Shown one piece after another: positions 43,877-56,900 of a stretch of 64,000 nt of DNA. A program made the position numbers and the translations under genes. The stretch is taken from contig NC_064012.1 of the NCBI RefSeq assembly GCF_932276165.1, positions 9,679,501 through 9,743,500 on the forward strand. The letters run 5' to 3'. A model generated the notes under the pieces. The model was not told the origin of the DNA and ran no database searches. It worked only from the letters and a program-made list of their open reading frames with translations. Positions within the stretch are counted from its first letter, which is position 1. Each line of letters starts with the position of its first letter. This DNA is from Plutella xylostella. Taxonomy: Eukaryota > Arthropoda > Insecta > Lepidoptera > Plutellidae.

Positions 43877-44202
43877 AATAGATAAACAGGGGACTATTAA
43901 TGTGCTACTGGTAGGTAAAAGGGTACATAATGCTCTCTCTATTCATAAATATACCTAAGCCTATGAAACATGTGACACACATTCGAGTTACTTTTAGAAC
44001 GGTACAGAACAAGGGCTCTGTATTACCTATTTAAAGTTGTTTCATACAATTATTACAATAAGAAAATAGTGACTGGGAAAGTAACACCTATAAGTAAACA
44101 TTAAATTAGCTAAATTAATAACAATAGGTAACTAAGCTATGCATTTACAATAAATACATCAATTATCTAAATACTGACAACAATAGAGTTACGGCTATTA
44201 GG
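43877..44202 (-). other. Putative 3' UTR of the coiled-coil gene
   Basis: AT-rich sequence directly after the minus-strand stop at 44203-44205. No unambiguous minus-strand poly(A) signal was picked out. The Tc1-like element lies immediately beyond. Confidence 0.4.
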
Positions 44203-44946
44203 TCACAGTATATCAGTTTCATACACTTTATTAGTAGTGGAGTCGGGCAGCTTGGACGCGGGCAGCACAGGCGCCGGCAGCGGCGCGGGGGCGGCGGCGG
44301 GGGCCGCGGGGGGCGCGGGGGGGCTCGCCGTGCCGTTGCGCGGCGCCTCCAGCTGCGTCATGCTGCCGGACACGGCCGCCGGCGCCAGGTGCAGGCTCAG
44401 CTTGCTCAGCAGGTTGGACTCGCTGCCCGTCTTCTTCAGCTCGGGCGGCAGCGCGGGCCCGCTGCGCTGGATCATCTGCAGGCGCGCGTACTGCTCCTGC
44501 AGCGCGCGCTGCTTCTTCAGCAGCTCCTGGTGGCGCTGCTCGAGCAGCAGCTGGCGCTCGGCGGCGGCGGGGTCGTCGGCCGGCGGCGAGGTGGGCGAGG
44601 GCAGCGGGGAGCGCGACGTGGTGCGCGGGGGGGGCGGCGGCGGCGCGCGGCGGCCGGCCAGCGCCAGCAGCTCGGGGTGGCGCTCGGGCACGGGCGGCTT
44701 GGCGGCGTGGTGGCCGCGCGCGCGCACCGGCGGGGACGCGTCCGTGTCCGACCCGCTCGGGTACGAGTGCAGGCGCCGCAGCGCCTCCCCGCCCGCGCCC
44801 GCGCCGCCCCCGCGCACGCCCGCCGCGCCGTTCACCGCGCGCTCCCCTGGCTTGGCGAAGGTCTGCAGCTCGTCTAGTAGTGCATCGAGGGCGTTCTCTG
44901 CTCGCTGCACGTCCCGCCCCGCGCCTCGGCCGGCGGCGCCTGGCCC
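44203..44946 (-). CDS. CG32809-like last exon (Pro/Ala-rich, coiled coil)
   Basis: Encodes AENALDALLDELQTFAKPGE, a Gly/Ala/Pro-rich segment, RRAPPPPPPRTTSRSPLPSP, a Gln-rich coiled coil (ERQLLLEQRHQELLKKQRAL) and the C-terminus NKVYETDIL. The acceptor is uncertain: CAG|GGG at 44946 and CAG|CGA at 44904 both keep phase 0. GC content is extreme (about 75%). The terminal D-I-L could be a class III PDZ ligand (speculative). Confidence 0.8.
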   Translation of the reverse strand, partial: GPGAAGRGAGRDVQRAENALDALLDELQTFAKPGERAVNGAAGVRGGGAGAGGEALRRLHSYPSGSDTDASPPVRARGHHAAKPPVPERHPELLALAGRRAPPPPPPRTTSRSPLPSPTSPPADDPAAAERQLLLEQRHQELLKKQRALQEQYARLQMIQRSGPALPPELKKTGSESNLLSKLSLHLAPAAVSGSMTQLEAPRNGTASPPAPPAAPAAAPAPLPAPVLPASKLPDSTTNKVYETDIL

Positions 44947-47900
44947 CTGCGCACCATTCCACCAACCTCTAGCTGAGCCCGCCAATCTCCAAAAGACAGT
45001 ATAAAAGCGAGGTTGCAATACCGACCCGACCGACGCCGCTCCACGTCTGGTAGAACGAGCGTGTGTGCGGTACGGTCAGGCGGTTGCAACCAGGCTTCTA
45101 TACGTTGCAAACACAGAATCGACAGAACATTTAACAATCATTCCACAGTGTTCACGATCAGTGAACTCTCAGTATTCACATTGATTTACTGAACTAAATA
45201 ATATTTATAATGCGTAACACAATCATTCAAAAATGAAATGACATATAAATGGCGTCTGCTTGGCTCACTGTCGTGGACTAATCGATTTATGTTATTTTCT
45301 TGAGCCTTTTCAGCCTAGGTATACATAGGTACACTGAAAAAGCTTAAATTTGTTAACGAAATAAATAAATACAAAGTAGAGAAATCAGTTAGTCCACGAA
45401 GAGCCGGTGGGCCGAGCGACCGATGGGCAGCAGAGGTGATGTCGACGTATAGACAGGGATGTGGTGTGAAGTAGCGAATGATCACATTTAGAACACATGT
45501 AAGTACGTATATAAATATATGCCTATTCTAAACTTCATAAGAAATTGGTGTAAGAAAAATAAATGGTGATAGATAAATAACATTAAGTATAAATTATTGA
45601 AGGTGGTGAGTTTTACAGACATCGAATTTCATTCTTAACAATTGTGATGATTTTGCCATTAGTCAAAATTTTAAAGTGAAATTTCTGAAAGTGTGTCTAT
45701 TAGTAAGTTGAAGTTGTCCAGCTCTTGATGTGTGAAAAATGCTATTCTATCTACTCGTGTTATAGTGATGGAAGCATAGTTGTGTGACAAGCCCGTAGCC
45801 TTTAAGCGAACACTTGTCTACTGAGCTGCAATTGCAATGCGTGCGAGATGAGTATACAGTTATACACATGAGAAGTTAAACACCAAAGCGTAATCATAAA
45901 AAGTATTACCTGTGTCTGAAGCGTGTGTTAGTACTAGCACGCTTTCATTCACCGTCTATTACAGGCCAGGTGAGGTGCGGGCAACTCTTTGTCTACTCTA
46001 GTCCGTACTGTTCACTCCAAGATTAAATTACAGTTTACAAGGGAATTAAAATTACTTAACATTTGAAAAATTGGGGCATTAAAGATACTAGTTCTAAAGA
46101 ACTATGTTCGTGTTTAAAATTCTAGGATGTATGTACACTCAGTCCCAGATGGTCTAGGCGAGCGGCATCGGCTATCATTAGGCTGCAACAAAAACGTAAA
46201 ACAACAAAATGCACACACTATTATAAGCAACTAGATGTAAAACATGCCTATAATTGACCAACGGAACTTTGCTCGCAGCTATTAACTAAATTTAAGTACA
46301 TTTAAGCATTTATCAAGTGACCATTTAGTGCTGATGTGCATAGAACAAAATTGTGACTACTATCTGCTGAAAAATATGCAGTGAGACCAAAAATATAAAT
46401 TATTCGAGCATAGTTCCATTGCTTAGAGTTAAATACTTAAAGTTTATGTTAAACAAGTAGGGTAGTTACTGAATATTTCATTTAGTCAGTAGGGAACCGT
46501 ACTCTGCCTTCTTTAGGAAACCTTTAAACATTCAATTGGTTTAATTGGGTAAATATTAAGTAGTCTATGTAGGAGAGAAACATTATTAAAGCGTGTGACT
46601 CAAAGAGTTAGCGACAAGAGACAAATCCAAACGTTACTGTCGATATTGCAGAGGCTATAAATAAAAAAAAGTGATAAGTTGTATAATTTCTGAAGTGCAG
46701 TATTAATTTGGCAATGAATGAATTAAAGTAAATATTTTATTTTTTATAACATAAGTACATTATTAGCTGGTGAAAAACGATTGACAATTTATTAAGTACT
46801 CATAAGTACTGTATGGCACAATAAGGATTATTAATAAGTGTATATTAATCTTTGAGTCAAACATTTTCTTTTAGTTTCTTCATGCATCGTGCACCGGACT
46901 GCTAAAATTTGTTTTATTTACGTTGCCCAGTTTCTAAAAGGAAGTTTAAGTAGTCCTACGTAATATTACATTATACCAACTCTATATCTATCTATTATTT
47001 TTATTACCCATTGAGGTATTCGACTGTCCAGCGTATGTACGAAATTATTTTTTTCTACAATCGTAGGTACTGGACAAGACTGGAGTAATTATAAGGTAGA
47101 AAAATCTGACCCCTCCCAGATGCATTGTTACTATATATTTATTTATTTATTTATTCTTCATTGCACAATATACAAAAGTAATTATGTACAATATATGAGA
47201 GGGGGGTCAGGTTTCTCTGCACATGACCGTACCTATATTGGCCATTGGTCGTTGGATCTGTGGGCCGTGGGTTTTCCCGGGATTTTAACCAGACATTTTG
47301 AAACAGTTACTCAGGATCAAAATAGCCTGGATGTAAATGTAAACAGGAGTCTTGAGAATAAATACTGAAGAAGCATTACGGCCCTTTAGAAACTGGGAGG
47401 TACCTAGGCTACTTAGTGAATACCAATTTTATCTGATACAGGTATTTATTTTATTCCCTTAAGGGTCTGCAAGGGGGAATCGAGGGTTGGCATTGTCATA
47501 GAATTATGTAGTAAACGATGCTCTACAACCTTGAAAAAAATCACACAGGTAGCCGAAGAGTCTAGCTAGGTGCTGAATGATTCGAATTCAAGTAAATGAT
47601 TATGGATAACTGTAAATAAAATTCAGAATATGACGAATAACCAGAAAATCACACTCCCGTATTGTAACAACTGTGTCGTAATTATTAAGAAATTTCATAT
47701 GATTTTTATCATATTATAAAGTTAAAGGCTTGGACTAGGCGCTAAATTCCTTGTTTTTTAATAAACACATACTTATTTTGTGTAAATTAATCACAAACTT
47801 GAGCAATTTTTTTCCCTCAAATCTTCATACAAATATCTATGGCGGCTTTCTGTGTTATAAAATCATAAACACAAGTGACGTTTGACTCAGTTGGCCGCTG

Positions 47901-50900
47901 GCCTCCAAAGAAGGGTCACGTCGGTTTAGGCAGCACTGACAGCTCGCGATCTTATCGTGTACAGATACAAAATCACTGCACATTGGTTGTCATTGCACTT
48001 TTTCAACTTTTATGACACCAACATAATTTGATTTGAAATTGAGGAAGCATAATTCTTCCAGTATATTCAATACATTAAATTAAATTAGATAGTGTGCAAT
48101 ATTCTCGTGACATTACAGTCTCGTAAAGGTCTGATGAGGAGCAGGAATATAGCGAATGGATCTAAGTGATGACAATACGCACGAACATTAGGTTAGGGAT
48201 CAAAAATACAGTCTCTTGGTGCTGGTTGAGGTATGGTCTCGTGAGGATCTGATGAGGGCATAACACGGTGGTGGCTCAATTTTATTTCAAAGATGTTAAT
48301 AGCTAAAAGCATCGAGTTTAGGCTATTAAGTATGTTTTTCAGAGAGAGAGAAAGAGATTTTATTTTTCCTCTGGATGTGTTAGGTTTACTTGGTTTACTA
48401 AGTTCATTCTGTTAATGGCATCAAGTTGTTATGTGTTCATAAGTAATAATTATTTATATATATATATAAAAATAAATTCGTAACGTAAAATTGTCAATGA
48501 CGGAATTTCTTCTATAGACAGTAGCTACAAAAAAAAACAAACGATAGATGGCGTGATTTGAAGATAAAGATACATTTATTCGACACATAGACAGCAACAA
48601 CAAAAAAAATACAGATTTAAAGAAAAGAAACACATACTTATACAAAACAAAGAAAAAAAAGGATACACATCAAAATAACTGGAAAAAATATAAGCCCCAA
48701 TTTACTTGTGTGGGACAGGGAGTACCATAATATTTTTTTTAGGGTACTCCCCATCTATGCGAAATATCAGCTTGATATCTTTACCCGTTTCTGAGAAAAA
48801 GGGCGGTGACAGACAGTCAGTCAGACAGACGGACAACAAAGAGATCCTATAACGGTTGCTTTTTTTCTTTTGACGTTCGAAACCCTAAAATTAAGTAAAA
48901 ATATTATGCTGCTACCAAAAAATGTACTTACAGGTATTGAAAAAGCGGTATATAGTACTAAACAAATTATAAACAAACAAAAAACCCGACTGCACCCTAA
49001 AAAGATGAAAACAAGTCCCAATGTTAATGGAAAGTATCGTAGGCGGGGACCAGCAGAGGGTTCACCATTTAGCTGAATGTTACTTAGAAAACGGCCTTGA
49101 GTGGCGGTCAAGTTGGTCCCCGCCTGCGATACTTTCCATTAACATTGGGACTTGTTTTCATGTTTTTAGCGTACAGTCGGGTTTTTCGTTTGTTTATAAT
49201 TGTATTTTTTTATTTGTAACTTTTTAGTTGTTTTTATTTTATGAAATTTTACGTCAGTAGTTCATGATCATTTTTTATTTCAATAATTTTGGTGTTGTTA
49301 TTTAAATACCTTCAATATGCATATTTTTGTAATGTGAAAATCAAGCCCTTTCATTTGATACCTTACGCGGCAAAGTTGAATTATTATTTTTTCGATCATC
49401 ACGTTATGTCCTCTAGAGGGCGCTATGTACATTTTAATGGAACGTCACATAGCCTATAACCATCGCGCCATCAATACGCTTCTAACAATACCTCATACAT
49501 CAAAATCTATCAAGCCGTTTAGGCTACAGGAGGGAACCAACAAACATACATACATACAATCAAAAAACATTACCCTCCTCCTTCGGCAGTCGGGTAAAAA
49601 GGAGTAAGATAGGGGGTCATTCTGAACTTTTGCTCTACGAGTTTTGGAAATTAACAAAAAAAAAACCTTTTTCATAGAAACTTTGTTGGACATGTGACTT
49701 TTTACCATGGAAAACGAATATTTTTTTTCGCGAATTTGCAAATCTCGTAGAACAAAAGTTGTTCAGAATGACCCCTTGAGTCATCCCCTTTTGGTTTAGT
49801 ATAGCCCTTTTGCGACACTATGTATTTACTTTGCTTTGTCGTCGGGGTTCAGTTGGCTGGAGGATGCCCGAAACTTATTATCTACACTTTAATACTTGTA
49901 GTTACCTTTCTACAAGTAAATACCACATTTGTTTGAGAAAGCTAATCGGGTTCCGAGTATAGAGTAAAGTGGCACCCCTATTAATTTCTACTCTTTCCTG
50001 GTGCCTACCAGTGTAAGTAAGAATTATACTTACTTACCCTAAAATCACCCAAAATGTACTTGAACATAATTGTCAATAAAGTTGGCGAGTAAAAGTTTAT
50101 TGACCCACTGTGCAAACTTACATGTGTGCGTGTCACTGCGTGTGCTGTGTGAAGAGCATTGAAAACCCAAAATTGGCGCGGCACGTCACCCTGTACGGGC
50201 CCTTAACAATATTTCTACAGTGATGCTCGAGAAAGCATAACTTTCAAAGGAGTTTTTGCATTATCTTATGATGATTGATTGATGATTCATGATCATGAAT
50301 GATTAGGTTTAAGAAAATGTTTTATTCTTTAATTTTGAATAGAGATCAATAATAATTGATATTCATGCAAAATATTTCTTTACGAAAGTTATTAAATTTT
50401 ATCAATATAAGGAGATTGACTTCAGAACTTGCATAAAATCTATGAATGTAAGTACAGCATCTAGAACTACTGAGTTCAGAAAATTAATTGTTATGCAGCT
50501 AATTTCAGTCTTTCTCCTTACCTTGATACTGTCTATAGAGACACTAAAATATAATACCTAAGTAAGATAAGTAGGTACTAAAAATATATTAATAAGTTTT
50601 CTAAAAAAATAAACGGTAAGTAATACATAATATAAGGTATAATATATGTTATGTAAGCATGCGTACCCATTTTTTCAGAACAGTTCGTACTGGAAAAATG
50701 CAATAAGTTGATAAGTAGGTAAACCAATTCAGTCTTTAGATGAGCCTTAAGCCAAATTTAAATATTATCAAAATTCGAATTTGCTAAGCAAAAATTTTAC
50801 CAAAGTGCACCAACATGCCCACACGAAAATAGCAGTTTGTGTGAAAAGATACGAAAAACTGTAAAAATATGATAAGTAATTAATAAAATAAGTAAAGTAT

Positions 50901-53900
50901 CATAAAATTAAAATGCTGATGTGGGATAAGTAATAAAAATAAATATAATAATAAAAGAAAGTAGTAATGAATAATAATAATAATGGATATATGAAGAGAT
51001 TGATTACTCGTTTATAATTATCGCTTCTTTGAAGTATGCGCTCTGTCTCCAGGCGAACTGTGAAGGCAAGCGACGCGGGCGCAACGCCGGAGAGACAGTT
51101 TAGTACGTGGCACCGTGACGTTACGTGTGGCGCGTGCGACGCGTGTGAGACGTGCCACGCCACACACGCGCCGTCGCACAGTACCACACTCACTCGCAAG
51201 TTACCAACTACCCGCTAAAAGTCACTTTATTCATCTCAATTTCGTTGGAAGTTCAAAAATAAACAAATAAAGTGACTATTAGTGCCGAATTAGAAGATGA
51301 GAAAGGGTATCATACCATCGATATATTTTTTGAAGAAAGACTTGGGTACATATTTGTATCAAATTACGATTGCAACGCTAACAAAATCATCTGTTACTAA
51401 CGCCGTAAGTCTACCGTAAGTATACAAATTGGAATTAAAATTGGCATTGTTTTCCTGAAGCAAGGATCAAATAATGTTAACATTTAAAGTTGTGCAATGG
51501 TTGCAGGATGTGCTAGAGAAATTTTGTAAATTCTGTATTCCGAATTCGCATAGTTCGCATAGTTTTTCATCACACTCTATCATTACAGCTAAAATAAAGT
51601 ATGAAAATCATTATCTATGGGTATTTTTGCACGTAAAAGCTTCGTTGAGTTTGTTTCACGGCCGTCACGTAAAGTCATGGGCTATCGACGTTATATTCCG
51701 AGAACTTTGTCGTTAATGAAATAAAAATATTTGAGAACATAAAAAATAAGATAAACCACCGTAAATATCTATTTGCATTGTTGTTATTGTAATTTTAAAT
51801 GAGGTTTTTTTCAGTTTATTCTTGAATAATGTAGGCAATTATAATATAAATATTGTACAAATCAAAAACTATCCATATTAAAGAAAAAATGCCATGCTAG
51901 GTAAGTATATGACATGACTGGAGTGTGATGGAAAACCGTATACTGGTTACCGTCCCGGCATCAGATGTAATAAAAAAATATGCCAATTTCATTCTAAGTA
52001 AGTAGTTAGTTTTATTAAAAAAGTATCTAATTAATTTTAAAAATGCATTCAGAATACACTTTGTAGGTACCAGAACGTTGGGGGAAATAACGATCATTCC
52101 AAATGAGATCACAAAATAGAATGTGAATAAAAATATAAATAAGCATCTAAAAGGAGAAAAGGACAACAAGTGCCTTCCTTAGGTCTCATTTATTGTAGGG
52201 TTGAAGATAGAAGAAGGATAGAATAACTAATCACCAAACAGGAAACTATAAAGTAGAGAAAGGGTGCCAAATTTTGACCGAAACTCATTTCTTCGACGAT
52301 AACATCAGGTTGAATGTTTGAAAATTGATATAATCGTAGTAGGATTACTTTTTGTAGGTATATCAAAATTACCAACGATCATATATAATTTAATTTTTAA
52401 CAAAGATTTTAGGATTAAGTTCCACATGGTCTAATATTATTATAACATGGATTACCATATATTTTACAACATCTATATGATGAACTTTTATCCGGAGTCC
52501 GGACATGCAGAAAGTAGGTAGTAAGTAGGTAGGTAGGTAGGTAGTTAGGTACCTACCTACTTACTACCTACATTCTGCATGTCACTTTCATGTTTAATTT
52601 TTCAGGTAAAATATTTAAATTAATTACTTTGATGATTGAATTTAGTTTTGAATGAAAAGTTGAAATGTTTTATCGTTGATGAAATATAGTTCGATCAATT
52701 TACTTACTTTAGGAAGAAATCTAATTAAAAAACGGGTTCATGCTTAAAATACTTAAGAAGGTTCTAAAATTTACAAGGGAAGCAAGTGAATGTAGGCAAA
52801 TGTGCATGTGGGTGGGTGTTCGTAGTAAAATCTAGTTAGGGATGTTGTGAGGTGCGAACAATACTCTACGCAAATCAATCCAAACGTTTGTTGGAAAAAA
52901 ATGCAAATTTTAAACTTTTGGCAAACCTGCAATTGTTAAGCGAACGTTATCATGATTGAACATAAACTTATACAGTCTGTTTTCAGTCTTGTCTGTTCTG
53001 AAACTATTACACATCTAATGATATAAATCGCAGCATATTCGGTAATAATTCAATGTTAATCAGCATGTAATTTTAAACCTAAGAATTAAGTTAGTATTTA
53101 AAATTAATTCATGAAGTAATGCAGCCTCTTGCTTAAATACCTCGGGTATACCTAGTACGACATGGTTTAAAGGTTGAACAGGAATAAGAAAAAGACAAAA
53201 GTCACAATTTTATCCTACAATAGACAAGATTATCGTCTAAATATTTAAACCTTTAACTCGTGTCGCTCAGAAATATCCTTGTTAACTGGGAGGCTAAGAG
53301 GCCGTACTGAAACCTTAATAAACATTGTGAACGTAAAGAACTTTACCACGGGAAATCCAGCAGTTCTTTAAGAGTTCAAAATACAACACTCGCGATTAAT
53401 GAAAAAGTTCTACCCACAAAATACCACCAAAATTACAATTTTTTTTTACATTTAATTTAAAATTGGAATGCAATATTTCTGTTTTAGTTAGTAATACTAT
53501 ACTAATGCGCTGTTAAATGTTCAATATTGCTGATGGCGTCATTAAGCTGGCTTTTCTGTTTAGGATTAATTTGGTGATGTATTATGTAACTGGAACTTTT
53601 CATTGATCGCGAGTGTGAGCAACTCGGATACAAAAGTAATCCAATTATTGAACGTTCCGTTGACTGAAAATTCGATCGAAACGCTGCCATAATCATAGCT
53701 GAACTATGGCCAATGAAATCTCTATAAGTACTACTATGATACGTCACTAAAATTTCCAGTCAACGACGTAAATTTTGCATCGAAGTTGCATCGAAGATCA
53801 CAACCCAGTTCGCGCCAACCCCCCAATGCTTACCTTGGCGTGGTTTATGGTAAGATGGACGCCATTTGCGTCAGGGTCGAAGTCTTCGACGGAGGCGGCG

Positions 53901-56900
53901 GCCGTGGCGTAGAAGGTGGATCCTTGGGAAGAGGAAGGGGAGATCCTCCCGTCGCACGGCAGGCGTTGCTCCTGAACGCACGCCAGCCTGAAAAATGGAA
54001 GATGAATGGTTTAGATACTACCAATCACTTTTTATTAGAGAATGTTACTAGCATTAAGTTTGCCCTTGTGACAATTTACTTTGTGCACAAAGAATTTATT
54101 TATAATAGAGCAATGCAATGAAGGAGTTTTTGTGTTCGTCACGGACTAGGTTTTCACAGAAAATACAATAACTGCAATCGGCATGATATACCTACTTGAC
54201 GGTTGGTCACATTAATACAAAAATTTTTAGTATTTGTAAGTATTTATAGATATCTGTTCGCGACAATCGATAGATAGAGTAGATAACTCGCGAAGGTTCT
54301 GGAACATTCTATCACTTTCCAGTAGTTTCGATATAGTTCTAGAAGGATTAGTATGGATTCAATAGATCTACAATAGTCTAGAAGCTTCTAGAGCAATAGT
54401 TAGGGAATGTTCCACAACGTCCGCGAACTTTCTAGATGCTAAGTTAGGTACTTATAGTTAGTAAATAAGTATGGATTGTTTATACCTACTTAGTAATAAT
54501 AATAATAAATAGTGTGACCTCGGGTATCTCTGGAACTTTCGGGAAGATCGCTCGCCGGCCTATATAAAGCGAGGTGTCCGGCGCACATTAAGTTCAGTTT
54601 AATAGTAACAGTCGAACAGTTCAGTTTTAACATCAAGCCCGAATAGTGAACTTCTCCAGAGATCCTCGAAGTGAATAGTGATAGTAATACTGGTGTTTTC
54701 TTTTAAGATAGTACCATCCGGCATTCGTAATAGTTGTGAGTCGTGTCGAAGGGGCTCACATTTATGGTCCTTCGAACCGGATAGTTATAGTCGAGCCGGC
54801 ATTCGTATTAGTTCGTGAAGTGACCTTACATTTATGGTCATTCGTGCATCCGGATTGGAAGAAAAGAAGATGCCTGTAACGAGGTCTCCGAAGTCGTACG
54901 CAGTGAAGAGGACTACGGACGAGAAATCTGCCGTCTCCACGACGAGGTCTGCAGATGCAACGGAGTACGCATCGGCATTGGGTGCAACCACAGGAGGTAC
55001 ACCAGGTCCACAACCGCCGTCAGAGCCGACGACGGAGACGCTGTCCCCTCCATTGTTGCCACCCTCCCCTATAGTCGTTGCCGGTGTCACAACTGCCGTT
55101 GCCCCCGCCGCCGCAGTCAGCGCTGCAATAGTATTAGATAGTGTCGAGTCAACATCGGCAAATCAGGGAAGATCACGTCTTCCATGTTCATCGCACTCCA
55201 CTGCTTCTCGTGCACGGCGAAGAGAATTGGCCCAGGCTCGATTGGAACTTCTCGAGCGACGAAAACAGGCGGCCATAGCTAAAGCTGAGGCAGCTATGTT
55301 AGATGTTGAATTGGCTGCAGCCAAGGTTGCCGTGCTAGAGGAGGAATCGGAAGAGGAGCAAATGCAAGAAGAGAATGAAAACATCAAAGTGGCGCGCGCA
55401 TCTGAGTGGGTACGGAGAAGTACACCCGCAATCTCACCACAAGACGTCGTCGCGTGCCAAGTCCTGCCTGAACCTGCGGGACCAGGATGCTATGCTGCAC
55501 GAGCAGCCATGATGGAAGAACAAAGAAGCGCATGTCATGCGCCAGAGATGCCCACTAGCGTGAAGGCTAATGAACCTTTTGTGGTGAAGCACGACTATGA
55601 GGAGCTCGCTACTGCCATAGGCTCTGCTGTTGCACGTTGCATGCAGCCTGCCAGTTCGAGAATAGTGGAACTGCCATACTTTAATGGTGCATCAACAGAT
55701 TGGTTGCCATTTAAAAGAGCCTTTGAGGAATCTGAGCATCAACTCAGTGAGCAGGAGAACCTGGCAAGATTGCGAAGGAGTTTGCGAGGCCTTGCTAAAG
55801 AGGCAGTGCATTGTCTCTTTGTTGGAGCAACAACTGCGCGTGAAGTCATGGAACTTTTAGAACTTAGATTCGGCCGTCCAGAAGCAATCGCCATGGCTGA
55901 ATTAAATAAGTTGCGCAGCTTACCGAAGTTATCCGCAAACCCAAGTGATATCTGCGTGTTTGCTTCGAAAATTATGAACGTGACGGCAACAATACGAGCA
56001 CTTGAGAAGCCGCATTATTTGTATAACGCGGAAGTCGTACGGGCAGTCGTCGAAAAGATGCCGTCTGCTTTACAGTTTGAATACTACAGGTTCAACAAAG
56101 AACAACCGAAAGACCAGCCGAACCTCATCACTTTAACCAACTTCTTCAAAGTTGTATCCAGTGAAGTTGGTGAATTTGCTTCAGCTGAAATTGTTACTGC
56201 TGAAGACCGGCGGGAGTTACATTCAAGAAAACCACAGCGAATTCATAATTTCACAGACACGTCAACGGCGTCTAACGCGCACACTTTGTGTCCGGTCTGC
56301 AAACGTGAACACAGTATCACTGATTGTTACATGATGAAGAAAGCCAGCGTACAAGAAAGATGCGAACTGGCGAAAGCACATAAGCTTTGCTTCCGCTGTC
56401 TTAAAGTTCGACGGTTCGGCCACGTATGTAAGTTTAAGCAATGTGATGAAAATGGGTGCCAGTCATCACATCATCCAATGTTACACACGGACACTGCGAA
56501 GACTACATACAGTGTAAAATCGCAAGTAAACGCAGTTAGAGTAGAGGCGACGAGAGAAAAAGTGAACTATGTGTCAAGAGACTTATCCTTTGACCCTGAA
56601 GCGAAAGAAGTCGTCGTTAGCCAACCTGTGGTGGAAATCTTGCCCTGCCTTCTCCCGCCTGAAGCTGTGGGAAACGTCGTTGCAAGCGGAGTTACGCCTG
56701 AACCTGCGGAAGTAGTCGTCGCCGGTGAAAACCGGCGGGAGCCACAGCGGAACAAACCGCTGCAGGGAAATAGAGTGGCTCCTGAAAATAGTGTAACATC
56801 GACAAGTGAGCCAGTCAGTGCTGAAAGTGAGGGTCCTACACTGCCGCCCTCAGCTGAAGTCGTCGGAGCACTCACACCATCCATAGACACGATCAAAGAT

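Larger units (their letters stand above)
44950..53833 (-). other. Large intron of the CG32809-like gene
   Basis: About 8.9 kb, AT-rich. It contains hairpin elements at 48964, 49612 and 52503, interspersed-repeat ends at 48700 and about 49540, and a GC-rich island at 51030-51190 of unknown role. No exon of the gene was recognised here. Confidence 0.55.
54255..54760 (+). repeat. 5' LTR (506 bp) with promoter
   Basis: Starts TGTTCGCGACAATC and ends GGGGCTCACA. It has a TATA box (tatataaag, 54561-54569) and an initiator-like 'agttcagttt' about 30 bp downstream (start near 54594), giving U3 of about 340 bp. U3 is rich in heat-shock elements, listed separately. Confidence 0.95.

Noticed and set aside
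44231..45004. Long open frames on the opposite strand and in other frames over the GC-rich exon
   Set aside because: They are composition artefacts; the minus-strand frame ending at 44203 has the coiled-coil and phase support.
45018..45137. Extra upstream codons of the last CG32809-like exon
   Set aside because: The frame is open, but the preceding exon ends in phase 0 and candidate acceptors lie further in; the sequence upstream is not conserved-looking.
54762..55090. Minus-strand open frames over the start of the LTR-element Gag
   Set aside because: Shadows of the Gag frame, which has clear family motifs.
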